Positions 8,955 to 17,893 of a stretch of 20,430 nt of DNA are shown piece by piece (the first letter of the stretch is position 1; every line of letters begins with the position of its first letter). Made by a program: the position numbers and the translations under genes. The DNA is taken from assembly GCA_947440735.1 (NCBI GenBank), contig CANESA010000001.1, positions 1 through 20,430 on the forward strand, in the 5' to 3' direction. The notes beneath the pieces are model-generated. The model searched no databases and was not told the origin of the DNA. It was given only the letters and a program-made list of their open reading frames with translations. Source of the DNA: Candidatus Nanopelagicaceae bacterium. Lineage in GTDB: Bacteria; Actinomycetota; Actinomycetes; Nanopelagicales; Nanopelagicaceae.

Positions 8955-10248
8955 ACGCTTGTACCTTCTTGATACACAGCCTGACCATGAAAGAAGGTCG
9001 CAACGACGCGGGCTGAGAATTCCATTCCATGGAATGGAGTATTTCGTGATTTGGATTGCAATTGGTCGCGATCCACGCGGTACGAAGCTTTGGGATTAAT
9101 CACAGTGAGATGTGCAGGCGCTCCCTCTGCTATTTCGCGCCCGTGATCACCATAACCTCCGATACGCGCAGGTGCCACACTCATGCGATTCTGCACCCCT
9201 GCCCAATCCATAAACCCTGACTCGACCATAGTTGCGGCCACGATAGAAAGCGCGTGTTCAAGTCCGAGCATTCCAAATGCTGCTTCTTGCCATTCGCATT
9301 CCTTGCTTTCGCCAGGATGTGGTGCATGGTCTGTTGCAACAATATCGATTGTTCCATCTGCCAGACCGTGACGTAGCGCCATCACATCAGCTTCTGTCCG
9401 TAGAGGAGGATTCACTTTAAAGATTGGGTCGTAACTTCTCGCACTTTCATCTGTAAGTAGCAAGTGATGTGGAGTTACTTCTGCAGTGACATCAATTCCT
9501 CGCGCTTTAGCCCAACGAATAATTTCTACACCACCTGCGGTTGTCAGATGACAAATGTGTAGGCGTGATCCCACATGTTCTGCCAAAAGCACGTCGCGAG
9601 CGATAATTGCTTCTTCAGCAACTGCTGGCCAGCCTTTAAGCCCAAGTGTTGCGCTGACTATTCCCTCATTCATCTGAGAGCCGGAAGTGAGAGCAGGCTC
9701 TTGCGCATGCTGAGCAATAACTCCCCCAAACTTCTTTACATATTCAAGTGCGCGACGCATGACAAGCGGATCGCTGACGCAGTTGCCGTCATCACTAAAT
9801 ACACGAACCTGCGCAACCGAATCCGCCATCGCGCCGATCTCTGCTAAAACTTTTCCTTCGATGCCTTGAGTTACTGCGCCGATTGGAAATACATCAAGGA
9901 GACCAGCGCTCTTGCCTAGTCGATACACCTGCTCAACAACTCCAGCGTTATCTGCAACAGGAGAAGTATTTGCCATCGCTGAGAGTGCAACGTATCCACC
10001 CTTGACGCCTGCGCGTGAACCTGAGAGAACTGTCTCCGAATCTTCCTTACCTGGTTCGCGTAGATGAGTGTGGAGGTCTACCAAACCAGACATCACGATC
10101 ATAGATTTAGCATCACAGACGATCGCATCATTATCATTTATTGAAGGAGCAACTGCCTGTATTAATCCATCTTCGATCAATACATCACAGACTCGGCCAT
10201 CTGCCAGAGTTCCATTCTTGATGAGAGTTTTCTTTGTATCAGTAGTCA

Positions 10249-10249
<1 letters not shown>
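8951..10249 (-). CDS. pyrC: Dihydroorotase, type I
   Basis: PyrC closes carbamoyl aspartate to dihydroorotate. The 432-residue length fits the long type I enzymes found beside pyrB in Gram-positive bacteria. The amidohydrolase metal motif is H60-x-H62 in GLVDLHTHLREPG. Further ligands are expected in FSDDGNCVSDP, AQHAQEPA and HICHLTTAGG, and the catalytic Asp in ATDHAPHPGESK. All are present, so the enzyme looks active rather than a structural pseudo-dihydroorotase. The start is a GTG at 10249 that shares one base with the pyrB stop (TAGTG). The stop overlaps carA by ATGA. Confidence 0.97.
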
Positions 10250-11729
<1,480 letters not shown>

Positions 11730-11735
11730 TTAAAT

Positions 11736-11760
11736 CTCCTTCCCCGCCTCTCTGGACGGG
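11736..11760 (-). promoter_or_regulatory. PyrR-binding RNA loop overlapping the pyrR ribosome binding site
   Basis: On the minus strand the pyrR leader holds TCCAGAGAGG (11756-11747), which matches the PyrR loop consensus UCCNGNGAGG. It is flanked by CCCG (11760-11757) and CGGG (11746-11743), which pair to close the hairpin. The Shine-Dalgarno AAGGAG (11741-11736) follows at once, and the ATG comes 6 bases later. An upstream CCTTTAAGA stretch also resembles the flank of Bacillus loops. I see no terminator hairpin with a U-run between here and the ATG. PyrR bound to this loop would therefore block translation start, as described for Mycobacterium smegmatis, rather than cause attenuation. Confidence 0.88.
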
Positions 11761-11779
11761 TCTTAAAGGATGCGGCGAA

Positions 11780-11788
11780 AGAATACCA
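11780..11788 (-). promoter_or_regulatory. Candidate extended -10 promoter of the pyr operon
   Basis: The minus strand reads TGGTATTCT (11788-11780): an extended TG-N followed by TATTCT, which fits TANNNT. Transcription would start near 11771-11773, giving a leader of about 44 bases that contains little besides the PyrR loop and ribosome binding site. No convincing -35 hexamer is seen at 16-18 bases spacing, which is tolerated by extended -10 promoters. Confidence 0.45.
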
Positions 11789-11840
11789 CCAGAGGCCGGA
11801 AGTCTGTGGATATCTCCAGCGCAGAGCGAGCCATTCTCTC

Positions 11841-11846
11841 TACCCT
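11841..11846 (+). promoter_or_regulatory. Possible leaderless -10 element of bldD
   Basis: TACCCT fits TANNNT and ends 7 bases before the ATG at 11854. No Shine-Dalgarno is seen before that ATG, so a leaderless message is possible. The match is short and has no clear -35, so this is weak. Confidence 0.25.
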
Positions 11847-11853
11847 GCTCCTC

Positions 11854-12342
11854 ATGCTTATTCAGGAGATAGAAGATATTCGAGTGCGCATACGTGCGAC
11901 CCGGTTAGCCCTGGGGTGGAGCTTGGCCGATTTCGAAGAACGCGCCGCTGGCACAATCACTGCTGTAGCTATGGGCTCTTATGAGCGAGGTACACGAACT
12001 CTCTCCATCACGAAGTTGCTGACAATCTGTGACATTTTTCAGATCTCACTCATCCATATCTTGGCACCGGCGCAAGAATTAAGCTCAGCAGATTCATCGA
12101 GCCGACATATCTACGATCTTCGAGCTCTACAAGCACTACCGCCTACAGCTGAGAAATCTCATCTTCTCGCCTATATCCACCAGATCATCAGGGAACGTGG
12201 AGACTGGAAAGGCGCGGTGGTTTCACTACGTGCAACTGATATCGAAAATCTAGGATTGATCTTTGCAGCGAGCCAAGAGATTGAGAACCATAACTATCAG
12301 GTGTGGCTAGAGAAGCAAGGAATATCTCTGCAGAAAAACTAG
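11854..12342 (+). CDS. bldD: BldD-family cyclic-di-GMP-responsive transcription regulator
   Basis: This is the only plus-strand gene. BldD of Streptomyces is a helix-turn-helix repressor that dimerises on tetrameric c-di-GMP. Residues ~5-70 of the 162-residue form are an XRE-type domain (RIRATRLALGWSLADFEERA, then VAMGSYERGTRTLSITKL). The C-terminal domain holds RGD-x8-RxxD: R115-G-D117, then R126-A-T-D129. This matches the published BldD signature, offset by one from Streptomyces numbering (R114, D116, R125, D128). I chose the ATG at 11854 because it gives that alignment and near-identical length. An ATG at 11770 would add 28 residues unlike the family and would overlap the pyrR leader; a GTG at 11806 after AGAGG is a further option. 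The position between nusB and pyrR is that of Streptomyces bldD. Its targets here are unknown. Confidence 0.88.
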   Translation: MLIQEIEDIRVRIRATRLALGWSLADFEERAAGTITAVAMGSYERGTRTLSITKLLTICDIFQISLIHILAPAQELSSADSSSRHIYDLRALQALPPTAEKSHLLAYIHQIIRERGDWKGAVVSLRATDIENLGLIFAASQEIENHNYQVWLEKQGISLQKN

Positions 12343-12761
12343 AGAGACAGGCTCGATTTGATTGAAGCGATTCTGCCAAGCACGCCGTGTATATACCCCG
12401 CTGAGTCATCGGTACTTAAATCTTTTGCCAAGCTGAGCGCCTCATCAATAACAATCGCATCATCCAAATCTGTCGCCCAGAGAATCTCGTAAATTCCTAA
12501 ACGTAAAATATTGCGATCTACAGTCGGAAGGCGATCCATATCCCAGCCCTGAGCGTAGGTAGTAATTAATTCATCGATCTTGCGCTTATGGGTGTGGATG
12601 CCTTCAATAAGTGATTTCGTATACTCACGAATAGGGCGAGCATCTGGTCCCTCTTCTGCAATATCCCGTGAAGCAAGAAGTGCCAGTAGATCACTGCTTC
12701 GAATATCAGATTCGTAGAGAAGGTCCAATGTCTGTTTTCGAGCTTTACTGCGAGCAGACAC
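12339..12761 (-). CDS. nusB: Transcription antitermination protein NusB
   Basis: NusB binds boxA RNA together with NusE (ribosomal protein S10) and supports antitermination in rRNA operons. The 140-residue protein has the all-helical NusB layout: ARSKARKQTLDLLYESDIR at the N-terminus, GWDMDRLPTVDRNILRLGIYEI near 69-90, DAIVIDEALSLAKDLSTDDSAGYIHGVLGRI near the C-terminus. These are the family landmarks. The start is a GTG at 12761 sharing one base with the efp stop (TAGTG), so efp and nusB are coupled. The stop codon lies in the same CTAG palindrome as the bldD stop on the other strand. Confidence 0.96.
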   Translation of the reverse strand: MSARSKARKQTLDLLYESDIRSSDLLALLASRDIAEEGPDARPIREYTKSLIEGIHTHKRKIDELITTYAQGWDMDRLPTVDRNILRLGIYEILWATDLDDAIVIDEALSLAKDLSTDDSAGYIHGVLGRIASIKSSLSL

Positions 12762-13321
12762 TAGTTTGCGCGACCTTGATACGATCCATCGCGAGTGTCG
12801 ACAAGAATCTTTTCATCTTGCTTGATAAAGAGCGGCACTTGAACATCAATACCAGTCTCTACTGTGGCCGGCTTTGTTCCACCAGATGAACGATCACCCT
12901 GTAGACCTGGCTCTGTGTATGTGACGGTGAGTTCAACTGAGGCAGGAAGTTCAATGTAGAGAGGGTTACCTTCATGAATCGCTACTATCGCTTCAGTATT
13001 TTCTAGCATGTAGTTTGAGGCATCCCCGACAGTTGCTGCAGAGATCGTCATTTGATCAAAGTTTTCATTATCCATAAAGACGAAATCATCGCCTTCTTTG
13101 TAAAGAAAATTCATGTCACGCTTTTCCAGAATCGCAATCTCAACTTTAACTCCAGCGTTATAGGTCTTATCTACAACTTTGCCGGTCAGTACTTGCTTGA
13201 GTTTGGTGCGAACGAATGCTGGACCCTTACCCGGCTTCACATGTTGAAATTCAACAACAGTCCATAGCTGCCCTTCAATGTCGAGGGTCATGCCATTCTT
13301 AAGGTCATTTGTTGTTGCCAC
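12761..13321 (-). CDS. efp: Translation elongation factor P
   Basis: EF-P binds between the P and E sites of the ribosome and relieves stalling at polyproline. The start is taken as the GTG at 13321, giving 186 residues beginning [10 protein letters not shown] as in the family. GGAG (13332-13329) lies 7 bases upstream. An ATG at 13339 would add six residues (MNWSIT) and destroy that spacing. The three beta-barrel domains are complete. The loop that reaches the peptidyl-transferase centre is PGKGP with Lys32 at its tip, the actinobacterial form thought to work without lysine modification. It follows aroQ after 71 bases and overlaps nusB. I looked for a promoter in the gap and found none I would defend. 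Confidence 0.96.
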   Translation of the reverse strand: MATTNDLKNGMTLDIEGQLWTVVEFQHVKPGKGPAFVRTKLKQVLTGKVVDKTYNAGVKVEIAILEKRDMNFLYKEGDDFVFMDNENFDQMTISAATVGDASNYMLENTEAIVAIHEGNPLYIELPASVELTVTYTEPGLQGDRSSGGTKPATVETGIDVQVPLFIKQDEKILVDTRDGSYQGRAN

Positions 13322-13392
13322 GGTAATGCTCCAGTTCATTGCAACGGCAATCTGCCATCTGCTTCAAGAGTGGAAGTTTACCTCATCAAAGA

Positions 13393-13824
13393 TTACGAAA
13401 TGAGTGTCTTGAGCGCAGCCAATGCCAACGAATATGAATTCGGACCAAATCCCCCGATAGTTCCATTAGCGACCCCGGAAATTACTGAGGTATGTCTAAA
13501 TTCCTCACGTGAAAGCGGATTGGAAAGGTGCACCTCAATAAGTGGGGCCTTCACCATTTCTGCCGCATCACGAATCGCATACGAATAATGGGTAAATGCT
13601 GCCGGATTGATGATCACGGGAGTATTCGAATCCGCTGCCTCATGAAGCCATCCAATAATCGTCGCCTCATCATCACTCTGGCGCACATCTGCAACAAAGC
13701 CATTGCTCTCGGCAGCGCTACGAATGTGTGCTTCCAATTGTGAGTAACTCATATCGCCATATATCGATGAGTCACGAATATCTAGCCTTGAAAGGTTTGG
13801 CCCATTGATTACTAAAACTTTCAT
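13393..13824 (-). CDS. aroQ: Type II 3-dehydroquinate dehydratase
   Basis: AroQ removes water from 3-dehydroquinate to give 3-dehydroshikimate, the third step of the shikimate pathway. The start is the ATG at 13824: it overlaps the aroB stop as ATGA and has GAGAAGG (13838-13832) 7 bases upstream. An ATG at 13830 has only one base of spacing. The 143-residue protein has the small type II fold with VINGPNLSRLDIR (Arg17), Tyr22, RQSDDEATIIGWLHEAAD, INPAAFTHYSYAIRDA with the catalytic Asn and His, EVHLSN, and REEFRHTS. Usual family wording is INPGA/G-THTS, so FTHYS is a small variation. Active-site residues are all in place. Confidence 0.95.
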   Translation of the reverse strand: MKVLVINGPNLSRLDIRDSSIYGDMSYSQLEAHIRSAAESNGFVADVRQSDDEATIIGWLHEAADSNTPVIINPAAFTHYSYAIRDAAEMVKAPLIEVHLSNPLSREEFRHTSVISGVANGTIGGFGPNSYSLALAALKTLIS

Positions 13825-14879
13825 GAACATACCTTCTCATATGCGCTCACAAGATGTCCTTGCGCCACATCTGCAATTCGGTCAGTTTTTCCAATCTCAG
13901 AGATAGTCACAAAACGGAGAGTGTTTCCGCGCGATTTTTTATCCATCGACATGAGGGCCTTAAGCTCAGGCCAATCCCCCGCAGAGTAGGTAATCGGAAG
14001 ATTAATACCGGTTAATATCGAAAAATGTAGATCCCGAACTTCATCGGTGATGAGCCCTAGCTCTGATTGCAGATGCGCCATGAATGCCATTCCAATAGCG
14101 ACACATTCACCATGGCGAAGAGAGAACTTTGCGTGCTTCTCCACGGCATGACCAAAGGTGTGTCCGTAATTAAGTATCTCGCGATCAAAACTCTCTTTGA
14201 AATCTCCGCTGACCACATCGGCCTTGACCTGAACGGCCCGCTTAATTAACTCCAAGACAAGTGCTTCGTCGCGACGCAACGATTGCAGATCTTTACTTTT
14301 GATCAGTTGCAAGATCTGAGCATCACGTATAAATCCACACTTGATGACCTCTGCCAATCCAGCCGCAAAATCACGATCTGAAAGAGTTGCAAACCATGAG
14401 AGATCAATAAGGACAGCGCGCGGTGAATGGAATGAACCCACCAAATTCTTACCGTAATCGAGATTTGCGCCAGTTTTGCCACCTATTGCAGCATCCACCG
14501 AACCAGCAACCGAGGTAGGTATCGCAATCCAATCAATACCGCGAAGATAGGTAGATGCAGCAAAACCTGCGATATCGGTAATCGCTCCACCACCGATGCC
14601 CACCACTAAATCAGAGCGAGTAAATCCAGCCGCTGCAAACCAATTCCAAAGCCTCAGAAGTACATCTGGACTTTTGCCCTCTTCTCCATCAGGAATGATG
14701 CAATATATAAACTCGCAATCACCTGCTTCTACATTCCCAAGTGCGACCTTCATCGCCTCCGTTGTGATAATCGCACAACGTGTGCGCTCAAGTGCTCGCG
14801 CCTTTAATTCATCTCTCCAGTTACACCCGACGAGTACGTCATACTCCCGTTCACCGCCCACGCTAATTACTGTGCTCAT
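13821..14879 (-). CDS. aroB: 3-dehydroquinate synthase
   Basis: AroB converts DAHP to 3-dehydroquinate with NAD and a divalent metal. The 352-residue protein shows the NAD-binding GIGGGAITDIAGFAASTYLRG (94-114), PTSVAGSVDAAIGGKTGANL (121-140), KNLVGSFHSPRAVLID (144-159), and metal ligands in GLAEVIKCG (E177), YGHTFGHAVE (H240) and RHGE (H256). Family members usually read PTSLLAQVDAS/A; here it is PTSVAGSVDAA. The ATG at 14879 overlaps the aroK stop as ATGA, and the end overlaps aroQ, so three aro genes are coupled. All expected catalytic residues are visible. Confidence 0.97.
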   Translation of the reverse strand: MSTVISVGGEREYDVLVGCNWRDELKARALERTRCAIITTEAMKVALGNVEAGDCEFIYCIIPDGEEGKSPDVLLRLWNWFAAAGFTRSDLVVGIGGGAITDIAGFAASTYLRGIDWIAIPTSVAGSVDAAIGGKTGANLDYGKNLVGSFHSPRAVLIDLSWFATLSDRDFAAGLAEVIKCGFIRDAQILQLIKSKDLQSLRRDEALVLELIKRAVQVKADVVSGDFKESFDREILNYGHTFGHAVEKHAKFSLRHGECVAIGMAFMAHLQSELGLITDEVRDLHFSILTGINLPITYSAGDWPELKALMSMDKKSRGNTLRFVTISEIGKTDRIADVAQGHLVSAYEKVCS

Positions 14880-15400
14880 GAATTTACTTCCTTGCTCTGT
14901 GACAAAATTTCGGCAATTTCCCCTGCAATGTGTGACGGTGTACCCGAATCAGTGGAAACCGTAAACGTTGCCAAAGACTCATAAATTGGGCGACGTATAT
15001 TCATCAGCTCTTGCCACTTAGCTCGAGGATTTCCAACCAACAAGGGACGATCACGATTGAAGCCGATCCGCGGTGCAGCGCTAGAAAGTGAGACATCGAG
15101 AAAAAAGATGGGATCTGATGATTCACGAAGAGCCATCTCGACATCTGCGTTCATGATTGCCCCGCCACCTAAGGCAAGGACTCCATCAAAGCCCGCGAGT
15201 TCTCGTAGGACGATTTCTCGCTCAAGCTCTCTAAAGAACGGTTCACCTTTATCGAGAAATATCTCAGAGACACGTAGCCCAGATTCTTTTTCGATCAGCA
15301 CATCCGTATCAGCAAAATGAGTTGAAAGGCGTTGGCCGAGAGCTTTTCCAACAGATGACTTTCCTGCCCCCGGCGGGCCAATCAAGATTATCTGCGGCAT
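14876..15400 (-). CDS. aroK: Shikimate kinase
   Basis: AroK phosphorylates shikimate with ATP. The start is the ATG at 15400, one base after the aroC stop, giving 174 residues beginning MPQIILIGPPGAGKSS; an upstream frame extension to 15502 lies inside aroC and lacks homology. The P-loop is GPPGAGKS (8-15). Shikimate-binding residues are D33 in FADTDVLIE, the Arg of PFFRELEREI, and the glycines of LALGGGAIMN. The lid Arg is in NRDRPLL. There is no good Shine-Dalgarno, so translation probably depends on ribosomes finishing aroC. Ordinary length for the family. Confidence 0.95.
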   Translation of the reverse strand: MPQIILIGPPGAGKSSVGKALGQRLSTHFADTDVLIEKESGLRVSEIFLDKGEPFFRELEREIVLRELAGFDGVLALGGGAIMNADVEMALRESSDPIFFLDVSLSSAAPRIGFNRDRPLLVGNPRAKWQELMNIRRPIYESLATFTVSTDSGTPSHIAGEIAEILSQSKEVNS

Positions 15401-15401
15401 C

Positions 15402-16589
15402 TTACTTAAAACGAAGATGAGCCATATACGACTCAAAATTTCGCTTTGTCTCCCCAACGCTATCGCCACCAAACTTTTCAAGAACCGCTTCAGCAAGCAC
15501 AAGAGCTGCCATCGCTTCTCCTACAACACCTGCTGCAGGAACTGCGCAGACATCTGAACGCTGATTAATAGCCTTTGCTGCCTGACCCGTTGCTACATCG
15601 ATCGTATCGAGAGCTTTAGGAACGGTAGAGATTGGTTTCATTGCAATACTCACACGCAAAATTTCACCGTTCGACATCCCGCCTTCTGTGCCGCCAGCGC
15701 GATCGCTCCGACGAACGATTGCCCCTGCCTTGTTATGTTCAATCTCATCATGTGCCTTGGATCCCCTGCGCGTAGCAGTTGTGAAACCATCACCAATCTC
15801 TACACCCTTAATGGCTTGAATTCCCATCATCGCACTTGCCAACCGCGCATCTAGTCGACGATCCCAATGCACATGTGAACCCAGTCCAGGCGGGAGGTTG
15901 TAGGCCAAAATTTCACAGACTCCACCGAGCGTGTCACCATCTGAGTGAGCGTTATCGATCTCTGCAATCATCTTTGTACTTGTCTCTGCATCGGCACAAC
16001 GAACGGGATCGCTATCGATGCGCGCCATATCGCTATAGGCCGGCAACGCGGCAGTCTCTGGCACGCGAACTGTCCCTATCGAAATGACGTGACTCAGAAT
16101 TGTGATTCCAACGCTCTGCTCCAAAAATGCACGAGCTACCGCGCCTAAGGCAACACGAGAGGCTGTCTCACGAGCACTTGCTCGTTCAAGAATTGGACGT
16201 GCGTCATCAAAATCGTATTTTTGCATTCCCACTAAATCTGCATGCCCTGGGCGTGGGCGAGTAAGAGGCGCGTTTCGCGCTAACCCTTCAATTTCACTTG
16301 CATCAACGGGATCGGCGCTCATTACCTTCTCCCACTTTGGCCATTCGGAGTTGCCCACCTGAATGCTGATCGGACCGCCTTGGCTCTGACCTAAACGAAC
16401 GCCGCCGATAATCGAAATTTTATCTGCTTCAAAATTTTGTCGAGCACCACGTCCGAAACCAAGTCGGCGACGAGCAAGGTGAAAATCAAGAAAGGTCGAG
16501 TCAATTGCAACATGGGCGGGCACACCCTCGATAATTGCTGAGAGCGCTTGACCGTGTGATTCACCTGCAGTTAACCAACGCATGAGCAT
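15402..16589 (-). CDS. aroC: Chorismate synthase
   Basis: AroC removes phosphate from EPSP to form chorismate using reduced FMN. The 395-residue protein carries [13 protein letters not shown] at the start, [11 protein letters not shown] near 41-51, [17 protein letters not shown] (115-131), [43 protein letters not shown] and [17 protein letters not shown]. These are the family signatures. Two starts are possible, ATG at 16589 and ATG at 16583; neither has a Shine-Dalgarno, and 16583 gives the more typical N-terminus [11 protein letters not shown]. The gene follows the prepilin peptidase after 31 bases and leads into aroK. Confidence 0.97.
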   Translation of the reverse strand: MLMRWLTAGESHGQALSAIIEGVPAHVAIDSTFLDFHLARRRLGFGRGARQNFEADKISIIGGVRLGQSQGGPISIQVGNSEWPKWEKVMSADPVDASEIEGLARNAPLTRPRPGHADLVGMQKYDFDDARPILERASARETASRVALGAVARAFLEQSVGITILSHVISIGTVRVPETAALPAYSDMARIDSDPVRCADAETSTKMIAEIDNAHSDGDTLGGVCEILAYNLPPGLGSHVHWDRRLDARLASAMMGIQAIKGVEIGDGFTTATRRGSKAHDEIEHNKAGAIVRRSDRAGGTEGGMSNGEILRVSIAMKPISTVPKALDTIDVATGQAAKAINQRSDVCAVPAAGVVGEAMAALVLAEAVLEKFGGDSVGETKRNFESYMAHLRFK

Positions 16590-16620
16590 ATTCTGGCAGA
16601 TGTGCGGCGCTGATGCTTAC

Positions 16621-17034
16621 CTATTTAGCGATTAAAGTCGCGATAGTTCCCCAGAATATTGCCGGAGCAAGCGGTATCTGTAGAGATTTGCGTAGGTCTC
16701 CTCGAGAGAGAAAGAGTGCATGAGCCGACGCTGTTACAGCGACTGTGACCAGAAAGATCATGTATGTATTAGCCTGCGAGGGTAGGACGAAGATGGCCAA
16801 TACTCCTAGAAGCTTCACATCGCCCATGCCGAGTCCACAGAAGATTGATAGAAATATCGCGACAGAGAGAACGATCATCGTCATGTAGAAGTGCTCGCGA
16901 AATGTAAAACTTCTCACGTCAGTTGTTACAAGGGATACAATCGCAAGAATTACAACTGCTCTATTTGGTATGCGATGACTTCTGATATCGACGAGCGCGA
17001 TCCACGCGAGAATTGGTAAGACCACAATCTGCAT
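16621..17034 (-). CDS. Small prepilin peptidase (A24 aspartic protease family), lacking the methylase domain
   Basis: A24 peptidases sit in the membrane and cut the leader peptide from type IV pilin-like or Tad/Flp pilin precursors. The 137-residue protein is nearly all hydrophobic helices. It keeps both catalytic aspartates: D16 in ALVDIRSHRIPN and D72 in the GxGD motif GLGMGDVKLLG. PLAPAIFWGT near the C-terminus is the conserved last helix region. The N-terminal cysteine-rich methylase domain of full-length PilD is absent, as in CpaA/TadV-like forms. No pilin or pilus assembly gene is in the window, so its substrate is unknown. The gene sits between aroE and aroC. It has no Shine-Dalgarno, and a near-consensus -10 lies 6 bases before its ATG. 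Confidence 0.85.
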   Translation of the reverse strand: MQIVVLPILAWIALVDIRSHRIPNRAVVILAIVSLVTTDVRSFTFREHFYMTMIVLSVAIFLSIFCGLGMGDVKLLGVLAIFVLPSQANTYMIFLVTVAVTASAHALFLSRGDLRKSLQIPLAPAIFWGTIATLIAK

Positions 17035-17040
17035 TCAGGG

Positions 17041-17046
17041 ATAATA
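17041..17046 (-). promoter_or_regulatory. Candidate leaderless -10 of the prepilin peptidase gene
   Basis: The minus strand reads TATTAT, one base from the TATAAT consensus, then 6 bases and the ATG at 17034. Transcription could start at the initiation codon. It would also drive aroC and the genes behind it. The 55-base gap after aroE is the largest break inside the aro genes. A -35 element is not obvious. Confidence 0.45.
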
Positions 17047-17089
17047 CAAATGACTTCGCCAGCAATCCCTTAATGACTAGAGACTGTGG

Positions 17090-17893
17090 TTAAAGTTGAG
17101 AAAGTACCGAGCGGAGATGGCTCGATAGCGATGAACGATCGATCTCGTCAGAGAGAACTAAGGCAAGTTGATCCAAACCTTGCCAGAGCAATAACTCTTT
17201 ACCATTGATGACCTTCCCAGATCTATCGCTCCAAGCCGATGCAAGAACTGTTGGCCAAGGCTTATAGATCACATCAAAGAGGAGACCCGAAACGTGAGGG
17301 GGTAAGTTCTCTGCCAATAAATCGGCGGCACCGGCCGGTGTTGTATTGATGATGAGGTCGTAGGAGTTAATATCTGGATCGTTAATCCAAGGAAGATAAT
17401 TGAAAGTTGATTTTTCAACACAGCGCTCAAGGGCATCTCTGCGAGTTGATGTGCGACCCATCACCGAGAGAGTTTCAACGTTTCCATCAAGTGCTCCAGC
17501 AACCGCGCGTGCAGTTCCGCCGGCTCCAAGAATCAGAGCATGTGAACATCTGGAATAACCCTGTGCATCAAGGGCGGCTAAAAATCCTGAACCATCGGTA
17601 GAGGTACCGAACCAACGACCGTCTTTTTTGTAGAGAGTATTGATTGAACCGATGTGTTGAGAGAGTTCATCACATGTCACATTGAGAAGGTGGGCCTCTT
17701 CCTTAAGCGGCATCGTCAGTGAAAAATAATCGAAATCAGATTCATGTGCGAGAAAGAACTGCTGCAAGGTGCCGCTTGGGACATCTATAGATTCATAACT
17801 ACCGGCGATACCAATGCGCTCGAAGGCCGCGCGATGCAGAGCAGGTGAAAGCGAGTGAGAGATAGGAGATCCTAGAACGGCGCCTCTGATCAC
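17090..17893 (-). CDS. aroE: Shikimate dehydrogenase (NADP-dependent)
   Basis: AroE reduces 3-dehydroshikimate to shikimate. The 267-residue protein has the shikimate-binding motif GSPISHSLSP (8-17), catalytic Lys64 in LTMPLKEEA, Asn85 in SINTLY and Asp100 in GTSTDGSGF. The nucleotide-binding loop is LGAGGTARAV (122-131). A C-terminal GKELLLWQGLDQL motif has the conserved Gln. The start is a GTG at 17893, overlapping the mltG stop as GTGA, and a start further upstream would cut deeper into mltG. Length is normal. It is coupled to mltG rather than to the other aro genes, from which the prepilin peptidase gene separates it. Confidence 0.96.
   Translation of the reverse strand: MIRGAVLGSPISHSLSPALHRAAFERIGIAGSYESIDVPSGTLQQFFLAHESDFDYFSLTMPLKEEAHLLNVTCDELSQHIGSINTLYKKDGRWFGTSTDGSGFLAALDAQGYSRCSHALILGAGGTARAVAGALDGNVETLSVMGRTSTRRDALERCVEKSTFNYLPWINDPDINSYDLIINTTPAGAADLLAENLPPHVSGLLFDVIYKPWPTVLASAWSDRSGKVINGKELLLWQGLDQLALVLSDEIDRSSLSSHLRSVLSQL

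Noticed and set aside
11770..11853. N-terminal extension of BldD from the ATG at 11770
   Set aside because: The extra 28 residues do not resemble BldD, the apparent ribosome site touches the ATG without spacing, and the DNA is already explained by the pyrR promoter and PyrR loop. Kept only as an alternative.
13322..13339. EF-P start at the ATG 13339
   Set aside because: GGAG at 13329-13332 would lie inside the coding region, and it is well spaced for the GTG at 13321, which gives the standard [10 protein letters not shown] beginning.
13346..13356. Small inverted repeat GGCAATCTGCC upstream of efp as a terminator or operator
   Set aside because: The stem is only 4 base pairs with a 3-base loop and no T-run follows. 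It is within chance.
15401..15502. 34-residue N-terminal extension of shikimate kinase
   Set aside because: It lies inside aroC in another frame, and the family starts a few residues before the P-loop, as the ATG at 15400 gives.
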